Shown here: piece after piece, positions 1 through 9,839 of the stretch
Position numbering within the stretch: position 1 is the stretch's first letter
Layout: every line of letters starts with the position of its first letter
Assembly (NCBI RefSeq): GCF_024362695.1
Contig: NC_065415.1
Location: 13,619,438-13,683,437, forward strand
DNA from: Pectinophora gossypiella
Lineage: Eukaryota > Arthropoda > Insecta > Lepidoptera > Gelechiidae
DNA: 64,000 nt
Direction: 5' to 3'
Position numbers and translations under genes: made by a program
The notes under the pieces: generated by a model
Told to the model about the DNA's origin: nothing
Databases searched by the model: none
The model's input: the letters and a program-made list of their open reading frames with translations, nothing else

Positions 1-438
1 ACACTGGCAAAAAAGGTTTCCGTAAAAAAGGAGACTATCAATAAGAATGAAATGTCTTCGAATAAGCCTTGAGAACACTCTTAAAGCTTATTTTATCTTC
101 TTTGTTTTATCGGTTGCCTGGAAAAAATCGCTTTAACCAAGATAAACCTAACTCTGTAAGTAATGTGTGCTTAGTAAGTATAAGAAAAATTATGAAATTC
201 TGATTACTAAATAAAGACAGATCTAGAACTATTGAAAGTTATTTTATTTTTCTACTTAACTTAATTAAGAATTTTAATCAAGAAAAACGTAATAATAATT
301 CCGACATTTTATCACGTTTTTCTATGACGTCAGAGTTCTTTACATATAAATTACATAGTAATTTTGTGTTTTGACACTTGGACCAGTTGGAAACTAGCCT
401 ATTGTTATATACCAGCCTATTGTTTCAATTAAGTTTAT
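1..438. other. AT-rich non-coding stretch
   Basis: No gene is visible. Positions about 285-350 hold a short dispersed repeat (an 'aaaaacgt' run followed by 'cgttttt' after a stretch containing 'ccgacattttatcacg') that reappears near 49600-49650 and partly near 53210. The element type is not recognised. Confidence 0.5.
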
Positions 439-1362
439 TTGTATAATAATCAAAACAAAAACTTGTCCTCTTATGGTGACGACCTCCGCATCCCTTATGT
501 TGCGGAGGCCTTGGAGGCCTGGGAGACACTGTGTCCAGATTACGACCGTCCTTCTAACCCTGCCAGCCAGCAAGCTTGGGACGAAACCGTATCCAAGCAT
601 TTCTCATCCGGGCTCATTGAGGAGGCCGTGGGTGCGGATGAAGCCAGGTTGCGCGCTGCTGCCAGTCCGGAGTCAGGACTCTGGCTGAGTGCTTTACCCT
701 CTCCACATATGGGCACTCTGCTAGATAATGACTCCATACGGATCGCAGCGGCGCTGCGGCTGGGGTGCAACATATGCGAGCCTCATCGATGTGTTTGTGG
801 CAGCATGGTCGAGGCGAATGGACACCATGGCTTGGCATGCAATAAATGCGCAGGTAGAATGTCTCGTCACCAGACAATCAATGCCATATTAAAACGAGCC
901 GTGGCGTCAGCGGGTGTGCCGTGCGTTCTGGAGCCGCCAGGTTTGTCCCGTTCTGACGGTAAGCGGCCGGACGGTCTCACGTTGATTCCGTGGAAAAAAG
1001 GGCGATGTCTTGTGTGGGACGCCACATGCGTTAGCACGTATGCGGCTTCTCATATAAGAGGAACCAAACGTGCTGCTGGCTCAGCAGCCGAGGCAGCGGC
1101 CGGTCTCAAGCACGGTAAGTACGCCAACCTGGAATCGACGTATGACTTTGTGCCGTTTGCCGTCGAAACGGCGGGGACTTGGGGTTCTGAAGCGAAGCGC
1201 TTTATCAGAGAGGTGGGTAAGCGGCTAAGGGAGCAGGGGGGCGACTCCCGGTCCGGGCATTACTTAGCGCAGCATATTTCTCTCGCCATCCAACGGGGCA
1301 ACGCTGCGAGCGTGATGGGCACATTCGGTCGAGAGGTGATAAAAGGGAGCATTTTTAATTGA
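439..1362 (+). pseudogene. LINE C-terminal fragment: CCHC knuckle plus restriction-like endonuclease
   Basis: This open frame of about 307 codons has no genuine start: the first codon of the frame is TTG and no plausible ATG precedes the domain, so it is the 5'-truncated end of a larger ORF. Around residues 110-140 there is a Cys/His cluster (C-x-C-x8-H-H-x3-C) followed by R-x3-RH. Around residues 172-195 comes K-R-P-D-G then, 15 residues on, W-D-A-T. A Zn knuckle followed by PD...D-x-T is the arrangement of the restriction-like endonuclease at the C-terminus of early-branching non-LTR retrotransposons (R2/CRE/NeSL/Utopia-type), which nicks target DNA for target-primed reverse transcription. 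No reverse transcriptase motifs remain upstream. The frame is GC-richer than its surroundings and free of stops, suggesting a fairly recent insertion. The clade is inferred, not proven. Confidence 0.65.
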
Positions 1363-1503
1363 GCTTTTTAATTTAGTTTTAGTAGTATAGTTTTAATCCT
1401 TATTTTTGCGTTTATTACCTATTCTTATTTTTTGTAAACTTGTTTATTACTGTTTTTTATAAGTGAAAAGAATATATATTTTTTGTAAATGCATAATAAA
1501 TAT
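1363..1503 (+). other. LINE 3' UTR with polyadenylation signal
   Basis: AT-rich tail immediately after the stop codon of the endonuclease-bearing LINE fragment, with an AATAAA at about 1495-1500. The element's exact 3' end and target duplication were not located. Confidence 0.45.
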
Positions 1504-2041
1504 TCTGTCAACTATTTGTCATTTATAAATTAAAATTACGATAAACAAAAACATTATATAAACACCTCAGTTTTCCCTTAATCCCTAATTAATAATAACC
1601 CACAAATCCAAGCAGTATTTAGACCAGGCACACTTAACACAGTCCCAACATTCTGCCCCTAAAATGGTCAGTTCATAATTAGGCCATGTACTTACCTACT
1701 TAATTATAAAGGTCTTTTTACTACTCTCTAGAATTTTTACAACAATTTGCAAAAAGAAGTCTTCAATTGCTGCCTTTTCACCATATATTTTGTTCTTTGT
1801 ATTTTTAATATACTTTATTGCACTTAACAACTAGTTACATCACAAACAAGAAATGGACGTTTACAAGGGTGGACTTATCTCTAAGAGAGATTTCTTCCAG
1901 CCAACCCAGAGGTAGTATTACAATAACTGCGGAAGAATAAAAAGAGGTGCAATATATTAAATACATTATAATAATTATATCTACATATAAAACCGTTTAA
2001 AAAAAATACACAAACATAAGCCTAAGCCTCTATAAATATAA
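1504..2041. other. Non-coding AT-rich stretch, nothing recognised
   Basis: I see no coding frame, RNA gene or repeat family member here. Confidence 0.5.
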
Positions 2042-2043
2042 AC

Positions 2044-2133
<90 letters not shown>
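2042..2133. repeat. (AT)n microsatellite
   Basis: About 90 bp of nearly pure TA dinucleotide repeat. The apparent Ile-Tyr reading frame across it is a simple-sequence artefact. Confidence 0.97.
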
Positions 2134-2138
<5 letters not shown>

Positions 2139-2509
2139 AATGTGATATTGTATTTTTTGACGTGACTTAGCGTAGATTTGCGCAAATCTACAGTATAAAG
2201 GCTGCTAAACAAAGAATCTTTACCTTTTATTACCTCTTCAAGCAAAAATCGTAATCAACTTACCTAACCCAGCCAAATAGTCCCTTTAAACCTAATTTAG
2301 CAGAACCTCTCAAAACGCATAATCTAATTACCCCAGTCCTTGAAAAACTGGGGTCCGTTCGAGGGCTCTCAGACACCAAACATGTGCCCATAATTTGCAC
2401 GTTAGACTGAAGTGCTCTCCAGACCGCTTGCAAGCAATTGAGAAGGCCGTCTTTCAAGCAGGCAAGAGAGCTTGCGTTTTATTCCTTTAATTTTGGACCT
2501 GGTTTTACA

Positions 2510-2656
2510 TACCCGGTTACTATTTAGTGATGTAAGTGAATAATCGTTACATGAGGCACGTTAGGGGCCTTTGGCGGCTCCATCACAACCCTGACACCAG
2601 GGTTGATGAGGCTGGTATTCCACCTCACAACCCACATGATAAGAAGAAGAAGAAGA
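2510..2656 (+). mobile_element. SINE-A 3' half with (GAA)n tail
   Basis: Contains the recurring sequence of the family here called SINE-A: an arm with 'cctttggcggctc', the 'cctgacaccagggttgatgag' type palindrome, 'ccacctcacaacccacatga' and an AAGAAGAAG tail. The tRNA-like head is missing, as expected for a 5'-truncated retroposon. More than a dozen copies of this family occur in the window. Confidence 0.85.
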
Positions 2657-2679
2657 TCTCTCTTACGTTATCCAGTTTT

Positions 2680-2880
2680 GACAAAGCCCGCTTACCTAAC
2701 CTGAATATTTGACAGGCCCGGTTTTCTTTTACAAAAGCGCAGTCGTGACTACCCTTCTAAATCGCGAGGGGAAAACCAGCCCAAAAGAACTTCGTTAATC
2801 ATTAGTTTAGGCCCGTTTTGGAGTCGAATGTGATCTCACAGTGAGAGTCAGACATTCTTTACTAACACGGCTTCCTCACC
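2680..2880 (-). mobile_element. SINE-D copy, old and diverged
   Basis: Matches the tail and body of the SINE-D family on the minus strand (cttacctaacctga, atttgacagg, cggtttt, gggaaaaccagccca), then a degraded tRNA-like head ending near 'aacacggct'. Internal deletions have removed part of the body. Confidence 0.7.
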
Positions 2881-3004
2881 AGCATAATAAAATGAAGCCT
2901 TATATTTTCGCGGATTGAGAAAACAAAAGAAAGTTGCTGTGCGAAGTTGTGAAATTCCATGATGTTAACGTACCCATATAGATAAGTATATACAGCATAA
3001 CAGC

Positions 3005-3068
3005 TTTTTTATGTGTCTTATTGTAGATTTGCCGCAGATGGCATTAACTACTTGGTTGGGTTTACTAA
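3005..3068 (-). mobile_element. LINE-E 3' end, 64-bp truncated insert
   Basis: A short minus-strand insert (poly-T, then 'ttattgtagatttgccgcag') representing only the last ~60 bp of the family here called LINE-E. It is flanked by the 9-bp target duplication CATAACAGC at 2996-3004 and 3069-3077, so it is an independent target-primed insertion. Confidence 0.85.
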
Positions 3069-3237
3069 CATAACAGCATAACGCTGTCACTTACGGGTGC
3101 TTAGTATATTGTGAGTCAATATCAGTACGAGGAAGTAAAATATCTCCAAGTTTCCATATCTTGGGTTATTTTGAAACCGTTTTATTGCAGACGACATGAT
3201 TTGGTTTTAAACCCGAACCAACTTCAAGTGATATGTA

Positions 3238-3382
3238 CGGTCAAGAACATTAATATTATGTATACACTTTGGTACCATGTCACATTAACTTTTTTGACAA
3301 ATTGAACTGTAAGTCTCATTAAATGTCAAATATGTTAATGCCACAGAGTCCTAAACTGGGTACAGTATATTGCTCATGACTG
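3238..3382. mobile_element. MITE-I (mariner-like, TA target site)
   Basis: 145-bp element with short terminal inverted repeats CGGTCAAGAAC / CTCATGACTG, flanked by TA on both sides. Four sister copies lie at 33371, 38226, 56698 and 61559. Tc1/mariner-type mobilisation is inferred from the TA duplications and CAGT/CGGT-like ends. Confidence 0.85.
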
Positions 3383-3389
3383 TACCTAC

Positions 3390-4370
3390 TGTTAGATAGA
3401 ACACAATCGATCGGCCGAATTTCAACTCTTGGCTGATACATTACTACGTCACAGTACTAGCTCGCATTGAAGTTGACATTGAAATATTTCTAATTGCTAG
3501 ACGTTCACTGAGCTAGACGTTGGTGAATACTATCAGCAATCTATCTATATATTTGCGCGCTGTCTGTACCATGTATATAAAATATCATTTATCCACCTTA
3601 TTTTAATTTTTTCCTAGTAAATGTCCTGTAAATGGGTCGTATGGCGTGGTGAGCAAACTCTTAGAACAGCATTTTTTTGAAATTTGATGTTTCATACTAT
3701 TTAGGGCGTGATATTACGAGTACATTAGTCAGATTTTAGTTTCTAAACTTTATATTTTTATTTATATTAGTTGGGAATTTTATTTTTAAAGTGTTTTTCA
3801 AATCCGAGTTTCAAATATTTTTTTTGGCATCATGACGTCGTGTTTATGTGACAAATTGAAAAACGGAAAGGTTTTTAAAACACAAAAATCGTCTCGTCTG
3901 CACAAACTGAAGAACGAATGAAAGTCAGTGTAATAATGTATGCCACGTCTCACTCCTCGAGAAGCAATTGTGTGAGTACTCTTTAGAGCCTGCTTTGCCT
4001 ATATTACAGAGGGCCCTTATCAAAAGATCCTATAGAGGAATATTTTTGCGAATTTAAAGTCGTAATGGAATATGCGCTTAAAGAGACATGATTACTCATT
4101 GTATCGATATTTTGCTACTTTAAGTACCCTATCTCACTAAGATACCATTTTGTTGCGGCATCAGCTGCAAATTTTTTGGGTCTTGGTTGCCGGCAACAAC
4201 GTGGTTGCGCAACCAGTGAGGTGGGTAACTCATTTTATACAACCGCATACAATCTTATTAAGACATCATGGTACCGCCATCATGCTGGCGCCACCAACTA
4301 AGCGTATGCAATTGACTCCAGGGCCTTAGCTAAGCTGCAAACGATTATGACAATCGACAGCGACATAATA
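3390..4370. other. Non-coding stretch, nothing recognised
   Basis: No reading frame with coding character, no RNA gene and no match to the repeat families that I could find. Confidence 0.45.
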
Positions 4371-4375
4371 TTAGA

Positions 4376-4568
4376 CCTCCCACTGCTGGGCACATGCCTC
4401 CCCTCTATCAACCGGAGAGGGTATGAAGCGTACACTACCACGCTGCTCCACTGTGGGTTGGGGATGGTGTTTTTACGGCTAATAGCCGGGACCAATGGCT
4501 TAACGTGCCAATCATTTTATTTTGTCTGACAATCAGGTGATTCAAGCCTCTAAAGTCTTACCAAACAA
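4376..4568 (-). mobile_element. SINE-B 3' part
   Basis: Minus-strand copy of SINE-B: 'cccactgctgggcac', 'ctcccctctatcaaccgg', 'acgctgctccactg', 'ttacggctaatagccggga', then the start of the shared SINE core and the spacer 'gtatcacaaagtgatttcg'. The core is partly deleted and the tRNA-like head is absent. Confidence 0.85.
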
Positions 4569-5020
4569 AAGACAGTATCACAAAGTGATTTCGACAACAC
4601 ATTAACTTACAAATATAAATAAGTACTTCAAACTCTACACGTTTCATTGCATGATGTAGTCTTCCCTCCCTTCAGACAATGTCGTATTTATTCTGGTTAC
4701 ACTGTTCGTTATACCTCTAATTGGTCCCTGAGAGACTTCAAACCTCGAACCTCAGCTCAGTAGTTTTATCTGTCAATTAGTATTTTTTGCGGCGTCTTAT
4801 TTTTATGGACGGGGTGGTATTGACTGATTGATAGAGATTTTTCAAAAGATTATTGTAGTGTGTGTGTGTGTGTGTGTATACTTCTTGTTAAACGAGTGGA
4901 AATCTTCAAAAAATTCTCAATAACACATTTGATTTTGTATGAAACCGCAAAGAAAGAACTTAGTTTCGATTCGATTGTAAGTTACCTATATCCTGATTAA
5001 ACGTTCACTTTATTAATTAT
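4569..5020. other. Non-coding, with a (GT)n microsatellite
   Basis: Holds a GT dinucleotide tract at about 4858-4878. Nothing else is recognised. Confidence 0.6.
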
Positions 5021-5025
5021 AAATT

Positions 5026-5172
5026 ATTATTATTATTTATAGCCTTCGGTATCCCACTGCAGGGCAAAGGCCTCTCTTCCCTTCTTCTACTCCTCCCTGT
5101 CCCCAGCTCGTGCCACCGTTTCAAAAAGCAGTCTAACTCGTCGCGCCATCTCTTTCGTGGCCTTCCCTGACG
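5026..5172 (-). pseudogene. RTE-like LINE C-terminal remnant
   Basis: Read on the minus strand, this gives 'GRPRKRWRDELDCFLKRWHE' followed, after a frameshift and an in-frame stop, by 'KKGREAFALQWDTEG' and a TAA-rich tail of (TAA/ATT)n. That is the usual C-terminus and tail of RTE-type endonuclease/reverse transcriptase LINEs in arthropods. Only the last ~45 codons survive and they are broken. Confidence 0.65.
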
Positions 5173-5825
5173 TCAAAATTTATATTTTTTTAATGTGTTT
5201 TTAAGATTTATTTTTAGATCTGCGGGTTAAATCCCGTCAAAGTCAGATTTATTTTACGCGTTAACTAAATCGGTAAATCTACGTTGCAATTTAAAAAAAT
5301 GACCACGTCCCTTAGACAGTCGCTGTTCACGGGTTCGCCACACAAAGCGGTAAGTCAACAAACTTTTAACTTGAAATATTTTTGAAATATTCCGACTGAA
5401 AATTCTAACATGTAGAAGCACTACCAACTCCACATTAAATTAAGATTGTAAAACCATACTTTGTAAAACTTTCAGCGGCTAAATGGGCCTGTGGGGTAGG
5501 GCTGCCTGCCATACCGGGATACCGGGTGCCCAGAAGTTAAACACAGTAGGTAAGCCACATTTGGAAAATTTTACAGGACATGTAGGGATGTGCTGTTTTT
5601 GCTCATTTTTAGGCGTAATTATAATGACACAGAAAAAATACCTTCTAAGGCAAAATATTTTTTGTACCTTTTGTGACTATTTCTAGATTTAACTTCTTAG
5701 GTAAAAACAATTATTTGGACTTACTTTTTGAAATGATTCAGGTTCTAGGTGACGTAGCGTTACGAGGGTCAGATATTTTGTGTGTGAGTGATACACGAGT
5801 ATTTTTTTAAAATTTTGGCTTTTTG
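5173..5825. other. Non-coding stretch, nothing recognised
   Basis: The open frame near 5483-5686 has no recognisable motif and no support from neighbours. Confidence 0.4.
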
Positions 5826-5829
5826 TGTT

Positions 5830-5962
5830 TTTACACTGGTCTCACTGCGCGGTAAGAATTAGAACTGTCAAAGTACGTAAGCTAGTGTTGCGATGTTTTT
5901 TAGCATAGTGACGCATCAGTCGACATTAGGTCGATCGATGCTTTTCTATCTAATAGTAACTG
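5830..5962. repeat. Dispersed repeat L
   Basis: Shares 'tcaaagtacgtaagctagtg', 'agcatagtga' and 'attaggtcgatcgat' with 61840-61960 and, more loosely, 60500-60600. The element type is unknown. Confidence 0.7.
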
Positions 5963-6227
5963 ATCTTAGAGCAACCCTATTGTAAAAGCACTGGGATAAA
6001 AGTCTCGAGCAACTAGTTGAGTTCTTTATTGTTATAGCTCTAGGTTCTAAATTACTACAGGCAAGGGTAAAAGGTTGTACTAATGTTGGCTAAAGACTCT
6101 CCTTAGGGGTGATGTATTGTTTTCGCGGGAATCGTGTAGCAACCACTAGCTGTTTCTACTTACCTACTGTTAGTACTCTTTTGAATTATCCCTAGCGGAA
6201 AATTAATAAGTACCTAATTAAATTGTC

Positions 6228-6335
6228 TTCAGTCGTCTTGTGGTTATAGAGTTGAGCTGGCGATCTGGAGGTCCAGATTCAGTTCCCGATGGGGACACTG
6301 TCGAAATCACTTTGAGAGAAATTTCAGAGATTTTT
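6228..6335 (+). mobile_element. SINE-B tRNA-like head, partial copy
   Basis: Degenerate SINE-B head with box-A-like and box-B-like segments ('ggtccagattcagttcccga'), then 'gtcgaaatcactttgagag'. The body is missing. Confidence 0.65.
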
Positions 6336-6381
6336 GTTGATTGGAGGATTAATAGCAAAGTAAATAATTAATTATATTGTC

Positions 6382-6642
6382 GTCCCTCAGTCGTCTAGCG
6401 GTTGGAGCGTAGGGCTCACGATCTGAAGGTCTAGGTTCAGTTCCCAATGGGGACATTGTCGAATTAATCGATTGATTGTCAAAATAAATAAGATGTTTCC
6501 GCGCTTCGGAAGGCATTTTAACCCGTTGATACAGGGCTACTATCAACACTTCTACAACACGCACTGCAGCAGCGTGGTGAAGTATGCCCCTTATTACCTC
6601 CGGTTGATTGAGGGTAGGCCTGTGCCCAACAGTGAGACGTAT
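6382..6642 (+). mobile_element. SINE-B copy
   Basis: Near-full but internally deleted SINE-B: tRNA-like head ('ggttggagcgtagggctcac', 'ggttcagttccca'), shortened core ('ttccgcgcttcggaaggca'), then tail segments 'gcagcagcgtggtgaagtat', 'ttgattgagggtaggcctgt' and 'gcccaacagtgagacgtata'. Confidence 0.85.
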
Positions 6643-6930
6643 ATATATTATTTATTATTATTTTAATTATTTTTGCCGCGTTCCATATTTTTTGAGTCAT
6701 CGCCTGAATACAGCTCGCAGCCACATTTGTTAGGTACTATATATAACTAAATATCATCGCTTTATAGAGAAAATCAGTAGGCACGGTAGTTTATTGCCAG
6801 ATAAAAATGTGGGCTTAAATTTTACCCGGATTGAAATTAATTGATAGAAATCTTTTTCCATTGAAGAAAATCACGCCAGAATGACATGTGATTTTTCAAA
6901 AAGGCGCTTACTTGATTTTCCCATTTTTTT
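6643..6930. other. Non-coding, nothing recognised
   Basis: AT-rich sequence without coding character. Confidence 0.4.
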
Positions 6931-6931
6931 A

Positions 6932-6986
6932 TTTTTTTTGGAGTGACTTATTGTAGATTTGCCGCAGATGGCGTTAACTACTTAAG
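6932..6986 (-). mobile_element. LINE-E 3'-end fragment
   Basis: Poly-T then 'gacttattgtagatttgccg' and 'cagatggcgttaactactta': the last ~55 bp of LINE-E in minus orientation. A target duplication was not resolved. Confidence 0.75.
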
Positions 6987-7067
6987 CAGAATTTTGACTG
7001 TGAGGCGACTATGTATAAACACATATAAACCTCGATGATAAACGGATGAACGCATTTTACCCCTAGT

Positions 7068-7406
7068 CATAGAATAAGGAATAATTGCACCTTATGCCAT
7101 TTCCAAAACAATTTCAACGCCATTCCACTTTCAAAATCGTCGTTCGCTGGCCCCCTCTCAATTTCTTCCACTAACGACCTTCATTTGTTTTCCACGGTGG
7201 CGCTAATAACGCCACGGGCAACAAATTAAAAATATCATCATAGTGGGGGGAGTGAAGTAATGTGCCATAAAATTGGTGAGATCATAAACAGTTCTGGCAG
7301 AAGACTGACGTTCATCGACGACAGAACCTCTAGAGTTCTAATAACAGGAACGGGTTCTGTCAACAAATTTGACGTACACAGGCGTAGTATTATTCCTTAT
7401 TCTATG
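7068..7406. mobile_element. Candidate MITE with 18-bp inverted repeats
   Basis: Perfect 18-bp inverted repeats, CATAGAATAAGGAATAAT at 7068-7085 and its complement at 7389-7406, bound about 300 bp of non-coding DNA. The family is unknown, and a chance palindrome cannot be fully excluded for so AT-rich a motif. Confidence 0.5.
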
Positions 7407-7727
7407 GAATAAGCCAGATATAAGATGCTAATAACGTTCTACCGATCGCGACATTTTCCATGATCTGCCGATTTTTTTATAATCTAGATTCTGTTTCTGA
7501 TTTTGATAACCTTCCCCTTTAAAATGATTATAATATACATTATGATAAATAATTAGTATTTATTTTATTAATTCGGAATACCAACAACTATGAGTATGTA
7601 GTGAATGCTTACAAATTCAATTAAAAACAAAGCCATTTAATGGTATTCGCAAATGAAATGAATGAATGATTATGTATATAGACTAATTATGTATTATATA
7701 GATTTGGCTACTGTATTTACACTCAGG

Positions 7728-7957
7728 ACAAACATGGCCGTAGAAAAAGAACTCCGGGACAGAATCTGATAGAACTTTGCCAGAATCATAGGGAAAGCAT
7801 AAGCTTTCATTACTTAGCTTTCATTTTTTTTAATGTTGTAAATGTATATGTGTGTCGTAGGTTTTACCTAAATAAACTTTTTTATTATTATTTTTTTTAC
7901 TTATAAGTCTTATCAGTGGAGGTTCTTGGACCAACTTTAATACAAATGCGCCCATTG
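7728..7957. repeat. Dispersed repeat F, interrupted
   Basis: 7728-7825 and 7910-7957 match 42712-42858 closely ('ggacaaacatggccgtagaa', 'gggacagaatctgatagaac', 'agtggaggttcttggaccaa'). The 42.7 kb copy is uninterrupted. Here about 80 bp ending in 'acctaaataaactttttta' plus T-rich sequence, which looks like a LINE poly-A tail, is inserted in the middle. Confidence 0.8.
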
Positions 7958-7982
7958 TCATTTTAGTATTTTTTAAAATAAT

Positions 7983-8395
7983 TTTCAGTTCTAAACTTTT
8001 GCGACGGAAAATTTTATTTGATATCAACTCAGGAGCTCGATGGCGCAGCGGTAAACGCGCTCGGTCTGCGATCGTTGAAGTTAAGCAACTTTCGCAAATG
8101 CCGGTCATAGGATGGGTGACCACAAAAAAAAGTTTTCATCTCGAGCTCCTCCGTGCTTCGGAAGGCACGTTAAGCCGTTGGTCCCGGCTGCATTAGCAGT
8201 CGTTAATAACCATCAATCCGCACTGGGCCCGCGTGATGGTTTAAGGCCCGTTCTCCCTACGCGTATCCATCCATAGGGAAGGCCCGTGCCCCTGCAGTGG
8301 GGACGTTAATGGGCTAATGATGATGATGATCAACTCAGAAACATGGTCTGAATCATCCCCCAAAGTTTTCGTTACGATGTCAGTAACACCCTGTA
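7983..8395. mobile_element. MITE-G, right half, split by a SINE
   Basis: 7983-8032 and 8339-8395 together form the right arm of MITE-G: 'acttttgcgacggaaaattt', 'gatatcaactcag', 'ggtctgaatcatcccc', ending 'taacaccctgta'. The left arm is missing. SINE-C occupies the gap. Confidence 0.85.
8033..8328 (+). mobile_element. SINE-C, full length, tRNA/5S chimeric head
   Basis: Inserted in MITE-G with target duplication ATCAACTCAG (8023-8032 and 8329-8338). The 5' end has a tRNA-style box A (TGGCGCAGCGG), then a stretch closely like the internal promoter of 5S rRNA ('gaagttaagcaac' and 'ggatgggtgacca'). Next come the SINE core shared with SINE-A and SINE-B ('gtgcttcggaaggcacgtta'), a body with 'atcaatccgcactgggcccg' and a (GATGAT)n tail. 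It resembles what I recall of HaSE3, a 5S/tRNA-derived chimeric SINE of Helicoverpa. It would be transcribed by RNA polymerase III and moved by an RTE-type LINE (inferred from the tail). Confidence 0.9.
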
Positions 8396-8397
8396 TA

Positions 8398-8500
8398 TTT
8401 ATGTGATATTTTATCATTACATCACCTGAAGTATTATTGCCCACATCAATTCAAAGATAGGGTCCTCAAGTACTGATAATTAGAAGGGACTTGGTTAGAA
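8398..8500. repeat. Left arm of a long inverted repeat
   Basis: About 100 bp containing 'gtattattgcccacatcaat' and 'ctgataattagaaggg', repeated in inverted orientation at about 9220-9328. Both arms sit directly beside a MITE-G terminus, so the inverted symmetry continues into the MITE. Confidence 0.8.
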
Positions 8501-8734
8501 ATTTTAACACCCTGTATATAAGGTGCTAGGCGTCTACTTGGCTGTATCGCCGATGCTGTCATTATATCCAACAACTTGCTCAATTTAGCTTTATGATGAT
8601 TCGCCAAACGCCGAACGGTCCTGGCTACTCCGGGGGATGTTCGAATAGCTTATTACTTTATGTTGAGGGGCCAAAATTGTCTGTCTCTTTGCTAGTCATA
8701 ACATTATACATTCATTTATTGTCTATACCTAAAG

Positions 8735-8800
8735 GTTTCCTGGAAGAGATTGGTACCTTAGCAATAAGGTCACGTTTGTTGTTTGAACCTTTACCTGAAG
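8735..8800 (+). mobile_element. LINE-O type 3' UTR fragment
   Basis: Contains 'ctggaagagattgg' and 'cttagcaataaggtc', matching the conserved 3' UTR hairpin of LINE-O tails at 43700 and 45920. It is short and diverged. Confidence 0.6.
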
Positions 8801-8865
8801 TAAACTTTATTTCCGCTCAGTGAACTTGCACCTAAGATTTCTTAAATTAACTTTTAAATTACCTC

Positions 8866-9090
8866 ATCATGTCCCTAGCATTATCCTGTTTTTCACAGGG
8901 TCCGCTTACCTAACCTGTAGATTTGACAGGTCCGGTTTTTTACAGAAGCGACTGCCTGTCTGGCCTTCCAACCTGCGAAGGGAAAACCAGCCCAATACAG
9001 GTTAGGTCACATACCTCCGAAAATGCATTTCGCGGGAATGTGGGTTGATGCAAGATGTTTTCCTTCATCGCTAAGCACGTGATAATCGTA
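8866..9090 (-). mobile_element. SINE-D, 3' two-thirds
   Basis: Starts at 'catcatgtccctagcattat' (the ATG-type tail read in reverse), runs through 'tttgacaggtccggtttttt', 'gggaaaaccagcccaataca' and 'gaaaatgcatttcgcgggaa' and ends at 'agcacgtgataatcg'. The tRNA-like head is missing. Confidence 0.9.
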
Positions 9091-9219
9091 AATTTTAAAT
9101 TACTTATATTTAAATTATCTATAATAAAAATCACGATTATTTTAATTTGCTTTTATAATTAAATGTCACATTATTTCTTGTCTATTTCATAATGAGGTGA
9201 TTTTTATTCATTCTATCCC

Positions 9220-9328
9220 TCAAGAAAATTTCCAACCAAGACCCTTCTAATTATCAGTACTTAAGGACCCTATCTTTGAATTGATGTGGGCAATAATACT
9301 TCAGGTGATGTAATGATAAAATATCACA
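9220..9328. repeat. Right arm of a long inverted repeat
   Basis: Reverse complement of 8398-8500, with a few substitutions, ending at the MITE-G left terminus at 9332. Confidence 0.8.
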
Positions 9329-9331
9329 TAT

Positions 9332-9832
9332 ACAGGGTGTTACTGGCATCGTAACGAATACTGAAAGGGATGATTCAGACCATTATTCTGAGTTAATATC
9401 AAGTGGTATTTTCCGTCGCAAAATTCATGACTTCTTTTTACGTAGTTTTTATAAATTACTAGCGACACGCCCGGGCTTCCCTCGGGTGCAATGCTGAGGA
9501 AAAAATTAAATTATTTACGACATCACATTAAAAACCTCAAAAATAACAGCATTTCTCCACTAATTAATGGATGTTATTATACATATAAACCTCCCTCTTG
9601 AATCACTCTATCTATTAAAAAAAACCGCATCAAAATCCGTTGCGTAGTTTTACATTTAAGCGTACATAGGGATATAAGGACAGAAAAAGCGACTTTGTTT
9701 TATACTATTTAGTGATTTTGAATTCTTTATGTTTGCGATCGAAAGTTGTACTTGATTTTAACTCGGAATAATGAACTTGAATCATCCCCCTCAGTATTTG
9801 TTACGAGGCCACTTACCAAGGGTGTTCATACA
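9332..9832. mobile_element. MITE-G, split by a Helitron
   Basis: Left arm 9332-9458 (acagggtgtta, 'gcatcgtaacgaatactgaa', 'tccgtcgcaaaattcatga') and right arm 9716-9832 ('aatcatccccctcagtattt', 'gttacga', degraded end). Each arm alone is about 100 bp, and together they fold back on themselves. Confidence 0.85.
9459..9715 (-). mobile_element. Non-autonomous Helitron
   Basis: On the minus strand this ends with the hairpin 'cccgagggaagcccgggcg' followed by GCTAG, flanked by T, and its opposite end begins with TC flanked by A. That is a Helitron arrangement: A-T insertion, no duplication, 3' hairpin plus CTRR. The body matches 38166-38572. It sits inside MITE-G. Confidence 0.85.
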
Positions 9833-9839
9833 TTTCTAT

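Noticed and set aside
2030..2245. Minus-strand open frame rich in Ile/Tyr
   Set aside because: It is the translated (AT)n microsatellite.
8040..8130. Possible 5S rRNA gene
   Set aside because: Only the internal promoter part of 5S is present and it is fused to a tRNA-like box and a SINE core; it is a SINE head.
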